Source: Kutzneria sp. CA-103260
GTDB taxonomy: Bacteria; Actinomycetota; Actinomycetes; Mycobacteriales; Pseudonocardiaceae
Reading direction: 5' to 3'
Assembly: GCF_018263855.1 (NCBI RefSeq)
Contig: NZ_CP073318.1
Coordinates: 9,424,001-9,488,000, forward strand
Length of the DNA stretch: 64,000 nt
Below the pieces are notes generated by a model. The model saw nothing but the letters and a program-made list of their open reading frames with translations, made no database searches and was not told where the DNA came from. The translations under genes and the position numbers were made by a program. This document shows positions 30,353-38,642 of the stretch, one piece after another. Position 1 is the first letter of the stretch. Every line of letters starts with the position of its first letter.

Positions 30353-30895
30353 ATGCCGACCCCCACCAAGGGCGCCCGGCTTGGCGGGTCTCCGGCCCAC
30401 GAGCGGCTGCTGCTGGCCAACCTGGCCACCGCGCTGTTCACCCACGGGCGGATCAAGACCACCGAGGCCAAGGCGCGCAAGCTGCGTCCGCTCGCCGAGC
30501 GGCTGATCAGCAAGGCCAAGCGCGGCGACCTGCACAACCGTCGTGAGGTCCTCAAGACCATCCGCGACAAGGACGTGCTGCACAAGCTGTTCGCCGAGAT
30601 CGGCCCGCACTTCGCCGACCGCAACGGTGGCTACACCCGCATCGTGAAGACCATGCCCCGCAAGGGCGACAACGCCCCCATGGCCGTGATCGAGCTGATC
30701 GCGGAGCAGCTGGTCAGCACCGAGGCCGAGAAGGCCCGTGGCACCAAGTTCGCCAAGGACGAGGCCGCCGCTCCGGTCGCCGAGGTCGTCGAGACCCCGG
30801 CCGCCGAGGAGGCTGTCGCTGACGAGGCCGCCGAGACCGAGGCTGTCGCCGAGGTCGAGGAGACCCCCGAGGCTGAGGACAAGAAGTCCGAGTGA
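30353..30895 (+). CDS. rplQ: 50S ribosomal protein L17 with acidic Ala/Glu/Val tail
   Basis: The first ~120 residues are ordinary L17 (PTPTKGARLGGSPAHERLLLANLATALFTHGRI). The remaining ~60 residues are a low-complexity acidic tail of Ala, Glu and Val that bacterial L17 usually lacks. Part of the tail DNA is nearly the same as the N-terminal extension of rpsI at 49507. The stop overlaps truA by four bases. Confidence 0.96.
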   Translation: MPTPTKGARLGGSPAHERLLLANLATALFTHGRIKTTEAKARKLRPLAERLISKAKRGDLHNRREVLKTIRDKDVLHKLFAEIGPHFADRNGGYTRIVKTMPRKGDNAPMAVIELIAEQLVSTEAEKARGTKFAKDEAAAPVAEVVETPAAEEAVADEAAETEAVAEVEETPEAEDKKSE

Positions 30896-31740
30896 CTTCG
30901 GTCCACAACGAGCCCGCCATCCCCACCGGGGGTGGCGGGCTCGTCCGTGTTCGGCTCGACCTGGGTTACGACGGCACCGAGTTCTCCGGCTGGGCCCGGC
31001 AGCCGAACCGGCGCACGGTGTGCGGGGTGCTGGAGGACGCGCTGTCCCAGGTGTTCCGCCGCCCGCTGACGCTGACCGTGGCCGGCCGCACCGACGCCGG
31101 CGTGCACGCCAGCGGCCAGGTGGCGCACGTCGACCTGCCGGTGGAGTCCGATGTGGACGGCCTGCCCAAGCGGCTGTCCCGCATCCTGCCGGCCGATGTC
31201 CGGGTGTTCCGGGCGACCCGGGTGCCCGAGGAGTTCGACGCCCGCTTCTCCGCGCTGCGGCGGCACTACGAGTACCGCGTGGCCGACGCCCCCTTCGGCG
31301 CGGATCCGCTGCGCCGGCTGGACACGATCTCCTGGCCCCGCCCGCTGTCGCTGGCGGCCATGGCCGAGGCGTCCCGGCTGTTGCTCGGCGAGCACGACTT
31401 CTGCGCCTTCTGCAAACGACGCGAAGGCGCCACCACCATCCGGGAGCTCCAGCGGTTGGAGTGGACCCGTGGCGAGGACGGCGTGCTGACCGCCGCCGTG
31501 TCCGCCGACGCCTTCTGCCACTCCATGGTCCGCAGCCTGGTCGGGGCCCTGCTGGCCGTCGGCGAGGGGCGCAAGCCCGCCGACTGGCCCGCCTCCCTGC
31601 TGCGCTCCACCGAGCGTTCCAGCTCCGTCACCGTCGCGCCGCCGCACGGCCTGACCCTGGTCCGGGTCGACTACCCCGCGGACCAGGACCTGGCCGCCCG
31701 CGCTGCGATCACCCGCAACGTCCGGGTCAGCGCCTCCTGA
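30892..31740 (+). CDS. truA: tRNA pseudouridine synthase A
   Basis: A 282-residue enzyme that converts uridines 38-40 of the tRNA anticodon stem to pseudouridine. The catalytic Asp68 lies in AGRTDAGVHASGQ. RRHYEYRV and FCHSMVRSLVGALL are also typical. GTG at 30892 overlaps the rplQ stop, the usual actinobacterial arrangement. It ends one base before a converging gene. Confidence 0.96.
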   Translation: MTSVHNEPAIPTGGGGLVRVRLDLGYDGTEFSGWARQPNRRTVCGVLEDALSQVFRRPLTLTVAGRTDAGVHASGQVAHVDLPVESDVDGLPKRLSRILPADVRVFRATRVPEEFDARFSALRRHYEYRVADAPFGADPLRRLDTISWPRPLSLAAMAEASRLLLGEHDFCAFCKRREGATTIRELQRLEWTRGEDGVLTAAVSADAFCHSMVRSLVGALLAVGEGRKPADWPASLLRSTERSSSVTVAPPHGLTLVRVDYPADQDLAARAAITRNVRVSAS

Positions 31741-31741
31741 A

Positions 31742-32848
31742 CTACTTGAACGTCACCGGCTGCCAGCTGTGGCCGGAGTCGGTGGTGCGGTAGAGGACCG
31801 AGCCGTTGAACGCGTCGGGCGCGCCGGTGATCACAGTGCCGAAGGCGTGGTCGACGAACCGCAGGTCGGCCAGGCCGAAGCGGTCCTCGTCGAGCTCGGT
31901 GGTCTGCCAGGTCCGGCCGCCGTCGGTGGTGTTGTACAGGAACTCGACCCCGCCGCCGGTGGCGGCGATGGCGGCGTTCTGGTCGGAGCCGACGGCGAAG
32001 CCCTGGTCGATGCCGGGCAGCGGGGCCTCGGCGTCGGAGGGCTGGAACCGCACGCCCAGCGCGGCCGCGGCGACGAGCTGCTTGTGCATGTGGCCGGGGG
32101 ACGGGTTGGACGGGTCGCCGAGACAGAGGGCGAGCACCTTGCCCTGCCGCACGCCGTCGAGCTCGGTCTGCTTGTCGGTGCCGCAGGGCAGCGGCGACGT
32201 GGTGAAGTGCACGCCGTCGGTCGAGGTCCAGTACTTGCTGGTGGTGTAGTCGGCGCCGACGGAGACCTGCACGCCGCCGCCGACCGCGAGGTCGCCGTAG
32301 GTGCTGCCGCCGTCGATGGACAGGCCCGGCACCGGCTGCAGGGTCCGCGCGCCGACCTTGCCGCTGTAGAGCTGCGTGGTGTTGTGGTCGGGTCGGCTCA
32401 GCGTGCTGGCCAGCGCCAGCACCTGCCCGTTGGCGATGGTGATCTTGGAGAGGTAGCTGGGCGAGGCCAGGCCGGCCAGGGTGACGGCCGACCAGTGCCG
32501 GCCGCCGTCGGTGCTGGCCTGGATGTGCTCGCCGTCGGAGACGAAGGCGTGCTTGGCGTCGGGCACGGTCAGCGCGACGTGGTTGTGGTTGTCGGGCAGC
32601 GAGATGGGCGGAGCTGTCAGCCGGGACCACCGAGCGCCGCCGTCGGTGGTCTCCAGCAGGTAGCCGGTCGAGCCGGCGTAGCCGAGCACGTAGCCGTGCT
32701 GCGGGGTCAGCCAGGTGCTCGACGCCGGGGCGAAGCCGGCGGGCACCGAGCCGGTCGGCACTGTGCCGGCGGCCGACGCGGTCGCGGGCACGGCGAGCAG
32801 GGCGGTCAACGCGACGGCCGCCACCGTCGCGTTTCGAGTGAGCGTCAT
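31742..32848 (-). CDS. secreted beta-propeller-like repeat protein
   Basis: A 368-residue protein with a signal peptide (TLTRNATVAAVALTALLAVPATASA, cleavage near residue 27). Repeated T-D-G-G-x-x-W and S-T-D-G motifs (LLETTDGGARWSRL, ASTDGGRHWSAV, YNTTDGGRTWQTT, YRTTDSGHSWQPV) are Asp-box/BNR-like turns of sialidase or Vps10 beta-propellers. No catalytic Arg triad was identified, so a glycosidase is not claimed. ATG at 32848 was chosen for the signal peptide. A weaker GTG is seven codons upstream. Confidence 0.72.
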   Translation of the reverse strand: MTLTRNATVAAVALTALLAVPATASAAGTVPTGSVPAGFAPASSTWLTPQHGYVLGYAGSTGYLLETTDGGARWSRLTAPPISLPDNHNHVALTVPDAKHAFVSDGEHIQASTDGGRHWSAVTLAGLASPSYLSKITIANGQVLALASTLSRPDHNTTQLYSGKVGARTLQPVPGLSIDGGSTYGDLAVGGGVQVSVGADYTTSKYWTSTDGVHFTTSPLPCGTDKQTELDGVRQGKVLALCLGDPSNPSPGHMHKQLVAAAALGVRFQPSDAEAPLPGIDQGFAVGSDQNAAIAATGGGVEFLYNTTDGGRTWQTTELDEDRFGLADLRFVDHAFGTVITGAPDAFNGSVLYRTTDSGHSWQPVTFK

Positions 32849-32922
32849 GACCCGGTGACGGTTGGTCACCGGGCCGGGTTGCGCCGGGCCGGCCGTTTTG
32901 GCCGGTCCGGAGGTCCGAGCGG

Positions 32923-33657
32923 TCAGTCGCCCCGGCGGACCGGACCCAGGATCTTCTTCTCGCCCTCGTTGGTGATCAGCCGGATCGGCATCCACAGGTC
33001 CTGGCCGAACGCCAGCACGTGGTCGTCGCGCAGCTGGGCCAGCTCGTTGACCATGGCCGGGTTGAGCCGCCAGATCCGGGCGGCCAGCTGGGCCTGGGCC
33101 GCCTGCAGCCGCTGGATCAGCACCAGATCGGCGTTCACGGCCAGCGAGCCGGCCTGCGGGTGCAGGTAGGGCAGCACGTACATGGTGGTCTGCCACGGCG
33201 TGCGCGGCGGCAGCAGCTCGACCGGGGTGGCGCCGCCGTCGTGCACGACCAGCACCGGGTTGTCCTCGGTGCCGTCGGGCAGCTCGATCGGCGAGAGCCG
33301 GCGGATCGACACGACCGGCAGCGGCCGCTCGTTCGGGCCGGTCATGGTGGCCTGGGACAGCGCCTGCCAGGCCTGCGGCCGACCGGTCGCGATGATCACC
33401 AGCGCGCCCACGGCCAGCGCCCGCAGGGCCAGCTGGCGGGCCAGGTACAGGCCGCCGAGCGCGACCACCCGGGTGGGCAGCGGGCGCAGCAGGGAGACGC
33501 TGGCCGGCTCGTTGCGCGGGTCGCTGCCGATCAGCATGCCGCCACGCTCGGCCGACGGACTGACGGCGTCCAGCAGCTCGGGCGAGGCCAGGAACTCGGG
33601 GGCCAGGCCGCCGACCTTGCCCATGGTGTCGCGGGACCGGGTCTGACCGGTGCTCAT
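32923..33657 (-). CDS. hypothetical membrane protein coupled to eccE
   Basis: A 244-residue protein of unknown function. One hydrophobic stretch is near residues 72-95 (LARQLALRALAVGALVIIATG). The rest is soluble, ending in a Lys/Arg-rich segment (EGEKKILGPVRRGD). Its ATG overlaps the eccE stop by four bases, so it is translated with eccE and likely serves the same secretion system. No catalytic motif was seen. Confidence 0.7.
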   Translation of the reverse strand: MSTGQTRSRDTMGKVGGLAPEFLASPELLDAVSPSAERGGMLIGSDPRNEPASVSLLRPLPTRVVALGGLYLARQLALRALAVGALVIIATGRPQAWQALSQATMTGPNERPLPVVSIRRLSPIELPDGTEDNPVLVVHDGGATPVELLPPRTPWQTTMYVLPYLHPQAGSLAVNADLVLIQRLQAAQAQLAARIWRLNPAMVNELAQLRDDHVLAFGQDLWMPIRLITNEGEKKILGPVRRGD

Positions 33658-34970
33658 GCCCATCCTCCGAACGGCAGGGTCGCGGCCAGCGCGGACGTCT
33701 GCAGGCCGCGCAGCGGGGTGATGGCGAACCCGAGCTGATCGGACAGCTTGTCCAGCCGGTCCTCGGCCCGGCCCAGCTCGGCCGGGGTGCGGGCGCTGAT
33801 CCGGACCAGCCCGCGCAGGCCGACCTGGCCGTCCTGGCCGCCGGGGGAGATGGCCAGGCTCACCGTCGAGGACAGCGCCCGGATGCTGGTGAACGCATTC
33901 AAGCCGGCGGCCACGCCGCCGCTGGGCCAGCCGGTGATCGAGTAGCTGGAGTGGCCGACGCCGGCGGCGGTGACGCCGCCCCACTTCTCGACCAGCCCGA
34001 CCCGGCCCTCGGCGCCCACCGCGCCGGTCAGCTCGCCGATGGCGATGCCGGTGGACAGCAGCTCGTCGGGGGCCAGCGGGCGGGTCGGCACGCCGCGGCC
34101 CTCCAGGGCGCTGCGCACCCGGGACAGCGCGCCGATCAGCGCCCGGTGCGCGCCGACGACGCCGCCGCCGCGCTCGCGGATGGCCGCGCCGCAGCGCCGC
34201 GGGTCCAGCCGGACCGCGACCAGCGTGGTGCGCCGGGCCGAGGTCGGCAGTGCGCCGATCACCTCCATGTAGGAGGACATGGCCGGCGTGGTCGGCGGCA
34301 GCATGGTGCTGCCGGGGTAGCAGTGCCACAGCACGCGGATCGAGTCCAGCACCACGCCGCGGTCCTCAAGGCACGGGGCGAGCGCCCCGATCGGCAGGTT
34401 CGGCGCCTTGCCGATGGGCGCGACGAGCTGCGGCTCCAGCTCGACCCGCAGCACGGCCGTCCAGACGCCCTCCTGCCAAGCCATGCCGACCGGCGCGCGC
34501 TCGTGGTCCACGGTGTGGGCGACGACGAGGTCCGGCACCGCGAGCCGGAGCAGCGCGACCCGGGCGTCCTCGGCGCCGATGACCTTGGTCTCGCCATCCT
34601 CGTCCAGCGGGGCGGCGCTCTCGGCCGGCGCGGTCGCGCGGGTGTGCGAGCGGAGCAGGTAGCGCAGGGTCAGGCCCACCCACTGGGTGAACCAACGACC
34701 ACTCCACCGGATGAACATCAGGATGAGGGCCACGCCCACGATGCCGCCGGCGACCGGCAGCAGCGAGGTGTCGACGGCGAGCAGTCCGAGACCGACGGCG
34801 ACACCGATCTCCAGCACGACCAGGTTGGCGACCGGCAGGCCGCCGATGCTGGCGCCGGCCTTGCGGCGGCGGGCCGGCGGCACCCGCCGTGGCGGCTCCG
34901 GGGCGGCCTTCGCCTGTGGCGGGGGCGCGCCCTTGCTGGGCGGGCCCGGGCGTTGCGTGGTCACGGACAT
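33654..34970 (-). CDS. eccE: type VII secretion protein EccE-like
   Basis: A 438-residue membrane protein. A Pro-rich cytosolic start is followed by two adjacent transmembrane helices (residues ~50-95: LVVLEIGVAVGLGLLAVD, then VAGGIVGVALILMFIRW), the topology of EccE. The large C-terminal domain is cytosolic or periplasmic in models of other ESX complexes. EccE is absent from M. tuberculosis ESX-4 but present in the extended ESX-4 of some actinobacteria. ATG at 34970 follows GAGGGGAAGAA. It diverges from eccB. Confidence 0.8.
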   Translation of the reverse strand: MSVTTQRPGPPSKGAPPPQAKAAPEPPRRVPPARRRKAGASIGGLPVANLVVLEIGVAVGLGLLAVDTSLLPVAGGIVGVALILMFIRWSGRWFTQWVGLTLRYLLRSHTRATAPAESAAPLDEDGETKVIGAEDARVALLRLAVPDLVVAHTVDHERAPVGMAWQEGVWTAVLRVELEPQLVAPIGKAPNLPIGALAPCLEDRGVVLDSIRVLWHCYPGSTMLPPTTPAMSSYMEVIGALPTSARRTTLVAVRLDPRRCGAAIRERGGGVVGAHRALIGALSRVRSALEGRGVPTRPLAPDELLSTGIAIGELTGAVGAEGRVGLVEKWGGVTAAGVGHSSYSITGWPSGGVAAGLNAFTSIRALSSTVSLAISPGGQDGQVGLRGLVRISARTPAELGRAEDRLDKLSDQLGFAITPLRGLQTSALAATLPFGGWA

Positions 34971-35059
34971 CCGCTCGTTCTTCCCCTCGTGTGCGCTGCG
35001 ATATCGGACGGTGGCCGATCGTTCGTGCCGAAGCGCGCCCGGCCGGCACGGCCTCCCGC

Positions 35060-35065
35060 TATCCT
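35060..35065 (+). promoter_or_regulatory. possible -10 for eccB
   Basis: TATCCT lies 39 bases before the eccB ATG in the divergent eccE-eccB gap (34971-35104). No matching -35 is evident. Confidence 0.3.
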
Positions 35066-35104
35066 GCGAAACCGTACCGCGAACGGGAGAGCTGCGAGCC
35101 GCGA

Positions 35105-36733
35105 ATGCCATCGACACCCACGAGCAAGTCCCAGGTCCAGGCGTACCGATTCATGCTGAAGCGGATGGAGTCCGCCTTGGTGCGCAAGGACTCGGTCATG
35201 ATGCACGATCCGATGGGCTCGCACATGCGCTCGGCGGTGGTCGGTGTGCTGCTGGCCATGGTCGCGGCCATCGGCTTCGTGCTGTTCGCGGTGCTGAGCC
35301 CGGCGGGCTCGGTGCCGGAGTCCAACGGCGTGGTGATCGGCAAGCAGTCCGGCGCCGTGTACGCGTTGATCAATGACGCCAACAACAAGCCGCGGCTGGT
35401 GCCCACGTTCAATGTGACGTCGGCTCGGCTGATCCTGTTGGCCAACAGCAGCGGCGGCGGTGGCGCCTCGGCCCAGGGCGGCAGCTCGCCCGCGGCGGCC
35501 GCGCCCTCGGTGGTCGACGACGACGCGCTGCAGGGCCTGCCCCGCGACAAGAAGCAGGGCATTGTGGACGGTCCGCAGCTGCTTCCCGTTGGCCCGCAAC
35601 GGGTCAGCAATGACTGGGCGGTCTGCGACACGCTCCCGGACAACGCCACCGCGACCAGCGGCACGCCCACCACGACGGTGCTCGGCGGTGTGCCCAACAT
35701 CGGCAACGAGATCGATTCGAGCGACCAGTTCCTGGTCACGCCGAACGCCGGCAAGGACTACTACCTGATCTTCCGGAAGTCGCAGTACAGCCACAATCCA
35801 GAGCTGAAGAACTCCGCCGTGGTCAAGGCCAAGGTCGACATGAGCTCCTCGGCCGCCGGCACCTACCAGCTGCGCAAGCAGGACGCCCGGCCGATCAGCA
35901 GCGCGGTGCTCAACGCGATCCCGGGCACCATCGACATGACGGCGCCCGACATCATCGGCCACGGCCAGACTCCGTCCTATTCGGTGCCGGCCGGCGCCAA
36001 GATCGGTGAGATCCTGCGCACCAAGCAGCTCGACGGCAGCACTCAGTCCTACGTGCTGACGGCGACCGGCAAGCACCTGGTCTCGCCGCAGGCCGCCCAG
36101 GCGGTGGAGGACGTGCACGGCAGCCCGAAGCATGACGTCGGATCGAACGACGTGGTGGGCATCCCCGACGACACCTCGTACCTGCCGGTGGACGACTACC
36201 CCACGCAGGTCGCCTCCGGCACGCCGCTGTCCAGCGCCGACTACCCGTCGATGTGCGCGGTGTGGAGCTACCCCAACAACGCTCCGTCCCTGACCGTGCG
36301 GATCACGCAGAACCACCAGCCGGTGGTGCCGGCCGGCAAGGCCCCGATGAAGTTGAGCAACCCGAGCACCGCCGGGCAGCTGGTCAGCAACTTCTACCTG
36401 CCGACCGGCCAGGCCGCCGTGGTGCGGGACAGCACGTCCAGCGCCGACGCGGCCGCCGGGCCGATCTACATCATCTCCGATCTGGGCGTGAAGTACGGCT
36501 TCGCCTCGTCCCTGACCGGCATGACGCCGGACCAGGTGGCGGCCGGCATCGGGCTCGGCGATCCGACGAGCTATCCGCCGGCCCCGGACGCGATCATCCG
36601 GCTGCTGCCGCAGGGCACCGCGCTCGACCCGGCGGCCGCGCTGCGCACCTACGACACGATGCAGCCGCCGGCCACCGCCGGCAACTACCCGAACTCGCTG
36701 CCGGGCCAGCAACAGCAGACCGGCGGGAACTGA
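35105..36733 (+). CDS. eccB: type VII secretion protein EccB
   Basis: A 542-residue core component. The start PSTPTSKSQVQAYRFMLKRMESALVRKD is the diagnostic EccB N-terminus. A single transmembrane helix at about 40-62 leads to a large periplasmic domain of repeats with sequences such as SSDQFLVTP, VKYGFASS and YPPAPDAIIRLLPQG. It anchors the ESX membrane complex. ATG at 35105 was chosen for this start. It leads a plus-strand group with the substrate genes at 36786 and 37097. Confidence 0.92.
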   Translation: MPSTPTSKSQVQAYRFMLKRMESALVRKDSVMMHDPMGSHMRSAVVGVLLAMVAAIGFVLFAVLSPAGSVPESNGVVIGKQSGAVYALINDANNKPRLVPTFNVTSARLILLANSSGGGGASAQGGSSPAAAAPSVVDDDALQGLPRDKKQGIVDGPQLLPVGPQRVSNDWAVCDTLPDNATATSGTPTTTVLGGVPNIGNEIDSSDQFLVTPNAGKDYYLIFRKSQYSHNPELKNSAVVKAKVDMSSSAAGTYQLRKQDARPISSAVLNAIPGTIDMTAPDIIGHGQTPSYSVPAGAKIGEILRTKQLDGSTQSYVLTATGKHLVSPQAAQAVEDVHGSPKHDVGSNDVVGIPDDTSYLPVDDYPTQVASGTPLSSADYPSMCAVWSYPNNAPSLTVRITQNHQPVVPAGKAPMKLSNPSTAGQLVSNFYLPTGQAAVVRDSTSSADAAAGPIYIISDLGVKYGFASSLTGMTPDQVAAGIGLGDPTSYPPAPDAIIRLLPQGTALDPAAALRTYDTMQPPATAGNYPNSLPGQQQQTGGN

Positions 36734-36785
36734 ACGCGGCCCGGGCGCGTCGAAGGGACCGAATCAGCCGACGGGAGGGGACAAC

Positions 36786-37100
36786 GTGAGCGGCGTGAGG
36801 ATCGATCCGGACTGGATCGCGAGCTATGCCAAGACCGTGTCCCGCTCGGCCACCGATCTCGGGTCGGCCCGCGACGCACTCAAGGGCGCGCCGCTGCCGG
36901 CCGGCTCCTTCGGCCAGCTCGGGCGCAACACCGGGGCCGACACCGCGTACGCACAGGCCGCACAGGCCCTGTCCGACCAGCTGAGCCGAGCGGTGGACGC
37001 GCTCACCGCGGCCGCCGAGGGCCTGGCCAAGACCGCCGGCCACTACGGCTCGCACGACCAGGACATCGCGGCCCTGCTGAAGAAGGCGGGTGGCCAGTGA
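36786..37100 (+). CDS. EspC-like small T7SS substrate
   Basis: A 104-residue helical protein of the EspC/WXG100-related type. It starts VRIDPDWIASYAKTVSRSATDL. The C-terminal Y-G-S-H-D fits the Y-x-x-x-D/E export motif. GTG at 36786 is preceded by GGGAGGGGACAAC. Its stop overlaps the next GTG by four bases, pairing it with the PPE-like gene, as with many ESX substrate partners. Confidence 0.75.
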   Translation: MSGVRIDPDWIASYAKTVSRSATDLGSARDALKGAPLPAGSFGQLGRNTGADTAYAQAAQALSDQLSRAVDALTAAAEGLAKTAGHYGSHDQDIAALLKKAGGQ

Positions 37101-38164
37101 GCGCGTCGCCGGCCCACCTGGACTACCTGTCGCAGATCAGCCGCCAGCTGGGCGTGACCGATCCCGTCGAGGAGTACTACGCGCCGCTGGTCGGCAAGTG
37201 GTCCGCGCTGCGGGACGAGGCCGACCGCTGGCGCACCGCGGCCAAGGCCGCCGGCGAGGTCACCGACACCCTGACCAAGTCGCTGGGCGGCCTGGACGCC
37301 TCGTGGCAGGGCAAGGACGCCGACTCGTTCATGGCCTACATGCAGTCCTACGGCCTGTCCGGGCACGACCTCGCCGACGCCATGACCGCGATGGCCGACG
37401 CGTTGCAGCAGACCGCCGACCACGTCGAGCACCTCGTGGACCAGTTGGGCGACGTGCTGGCCGACAGCGCCGACACGGTGTCGGACGCGCTGTCCGTGCC
37501 GGTGCATGGCGAGAAGCGGGCCACCGAGCACCTCGACGACCAGCGCGAGCCGACCAAGCAGCTGTTCGAGTCGGTGCGGGACGTGTTGGAGGCGTTCACC
37601 AAGCTCTGCGGCGGCGACGCCTTCTCCAAGATCACCGTGCAGCACCCGATGCCGAGCTCGAACTGGTCCTACGACTACGCCCCACCGCAGGCTCCCGCTG
37701 CCACGGTTCCGGCCGCCGCTGGAACATCGACGGCCGCTGGGACGCCGACCGCCGCTGGGACAGCATCGGCCGCCGGCCACAGCGCGCCCACTGACACCGC
37801 TGCGGCGGCTGCCGCCTTGGCCGGCGGACATGCCGGTGGCGCAGGCGGTGCGATGCCCGCCGCTGCCGGGATCGGAGCCGCCCCGACGCAGGCTCCCAGC
37901 GCCGGCAACGTCTCCGGCGTGGCCGAGCAGGCCGCAGTCGAGCACCCCACGCCCCCACCCGCCGCCGCTTCAGCGGCCCCGGTCAGCGCCGCTCAGGGCG
38001 GGGCCGGCAGCGGCATGGGCATGATGGGTGGCATGGGCGGCGGTCAGAAGGGCCAGGGCGGCGAGGACACCGAGCACAAGTCCAAGATCCGGCTCAGCGG
38101 CGACCTGCGGGACCTGCTCGGCACCCCCGAGAAGACCGCGCCCACGGTCATCGGCGAGAAGTAG
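37097..38164 (+). CDS. PPE-like T7SS substrate
   Basis: A 355-residue protein. Residues ~20-160 are helical with a W70-Q-G72 turn (GGLDASWQGKDADSFMAYM), resembling the PPE/WXG100 fold. Residues ~195-320 are Ala/Pro-rich, and the C-terminus has GMGMMGGMGGGQ then EHKSKIRLSGDLRDLLGTPEK. The same type of C-terminal motif is seen in the protein encoded at 52016. It is coupled to the preceding EspC-like gene. Secretion through ESX-4 is inferred. Confidence 0.75.
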   Translation: MSASPAHLDYLSQISRQLGVTDPVEEYYAPLVGKWSALRDEADRWRTAAKAAGEVTDTLTKSLGGLDASWQGKDADSFMAYMQSYGLSGHDLADAMTAMADALQQTADHVEHLVDQLGDVLADSADTVSDALSVPVHGEKRATEHLDDQREPTKQLFESVRDVLEAFTKLCGGDAFSKITVQHPMPSSNWSYDYAPPQAPAATVPAAAGTSTAAGTPTAAGTASAAGHSAPTDTAAAAAALAGGHAGGAGGAMPAAAGIGAAPTQAPSAGNVSGVAEQAAVEHPTPPPAAASAAPVSAAQGGAGSGMGMMGGMGGGQKGQGGEDTEHKSKIRLSGDLRDLLGTPEKTAPTVIGEK

Positions 38165-38167
38165 CGG

Positions 38168-38578
38168 TCAGCACAGTTCGACGGCATCGGCCCGGTCGTT
38201 GTTGTTGCCCAGATTGCCCTGCTGGGCGGCGTTGGCCCAGCCGCCGGTGCTCAGCCGGCCGAGCACGACCCGCTGGCTGCCCACGTAGTCCAGCAGGCAC
38301 ACGGTCATGTGTTTGCCCCCGTTCTGTGGGATCGGACCGGACACCTCCCAGCTGCGCACGTGGTCGTGGGCCTTGCTGTTCTTCAGGTCCCAATGTGACG
38401 ACCCCGGACACAGCGCGTTGCTGTCCAGCTCGTTGCCGAGGTTCTCCTGGGCGAAGAGGTGGATCCAGGCCATGTCCCGGTTCGAGCATCCGGCCGCGGG
38501 CGTGGCCAGGGCGGTGGCCGGAATCGCCAGCAGTGCGGCGGCCAGCGTGCTGACGCAGAACAGCGATCGGGTGCGCAT
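38168..38578 (-). CDS. small secreted protein of unknown function
   Basis: A 136-residue protein with a signal peptide ending near residue 25 (MRTRSLFCVSTLAAALLAIPATALA). The mature part has conserved-looking Cys residues (in GCSNRD, LCPGSS, TVCLLDY and at the C-terminal VELC), which could form disulfides. ATG at 38578 was chosen because the mycP terminator lies immediately upstream. It converges with the PPE-like gene. I do not recognise the family. Confidence 0.65.
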   Translation of the reverse strand: MRTRSLFCVSTLAAALLAIPATALATPAAGCSNRDMAWIHLFAQENLGNELDSNALCPGSSHWDLKNSKAHDHVRSWEVSGPIPQNGGKHMTVCLLDYVGSQRVVLGRLSTGGWANAAQQGNLGNNNDRADAVELC

Positions 38579-38598
38579 GGACTGATTCTGGCAACGGA

Positions 38599-38627
38599 AA
38601 GGGGCCCCGCAACCGCGAGGCCCCTTC
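38599..38627 (-). terminator. terminator after mycP
   Basis: AAGGGGCC / GGCCCCTT with an inner CCGCAACCGCGA loop forms a stem just below the mycP stop, followed on the minus strand by TTCC. Confidence 0.55.
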
Positions 38628-38642
38628 ACTTTCGAGCGATGC

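Noticed and set aside
31742..32848. Active sialidase
   Set aside because: Asp-box-like turns are present, but the catalytic Arg triad and Tyr/Glu pair were not found, so only a propeller-like fold is claimed.
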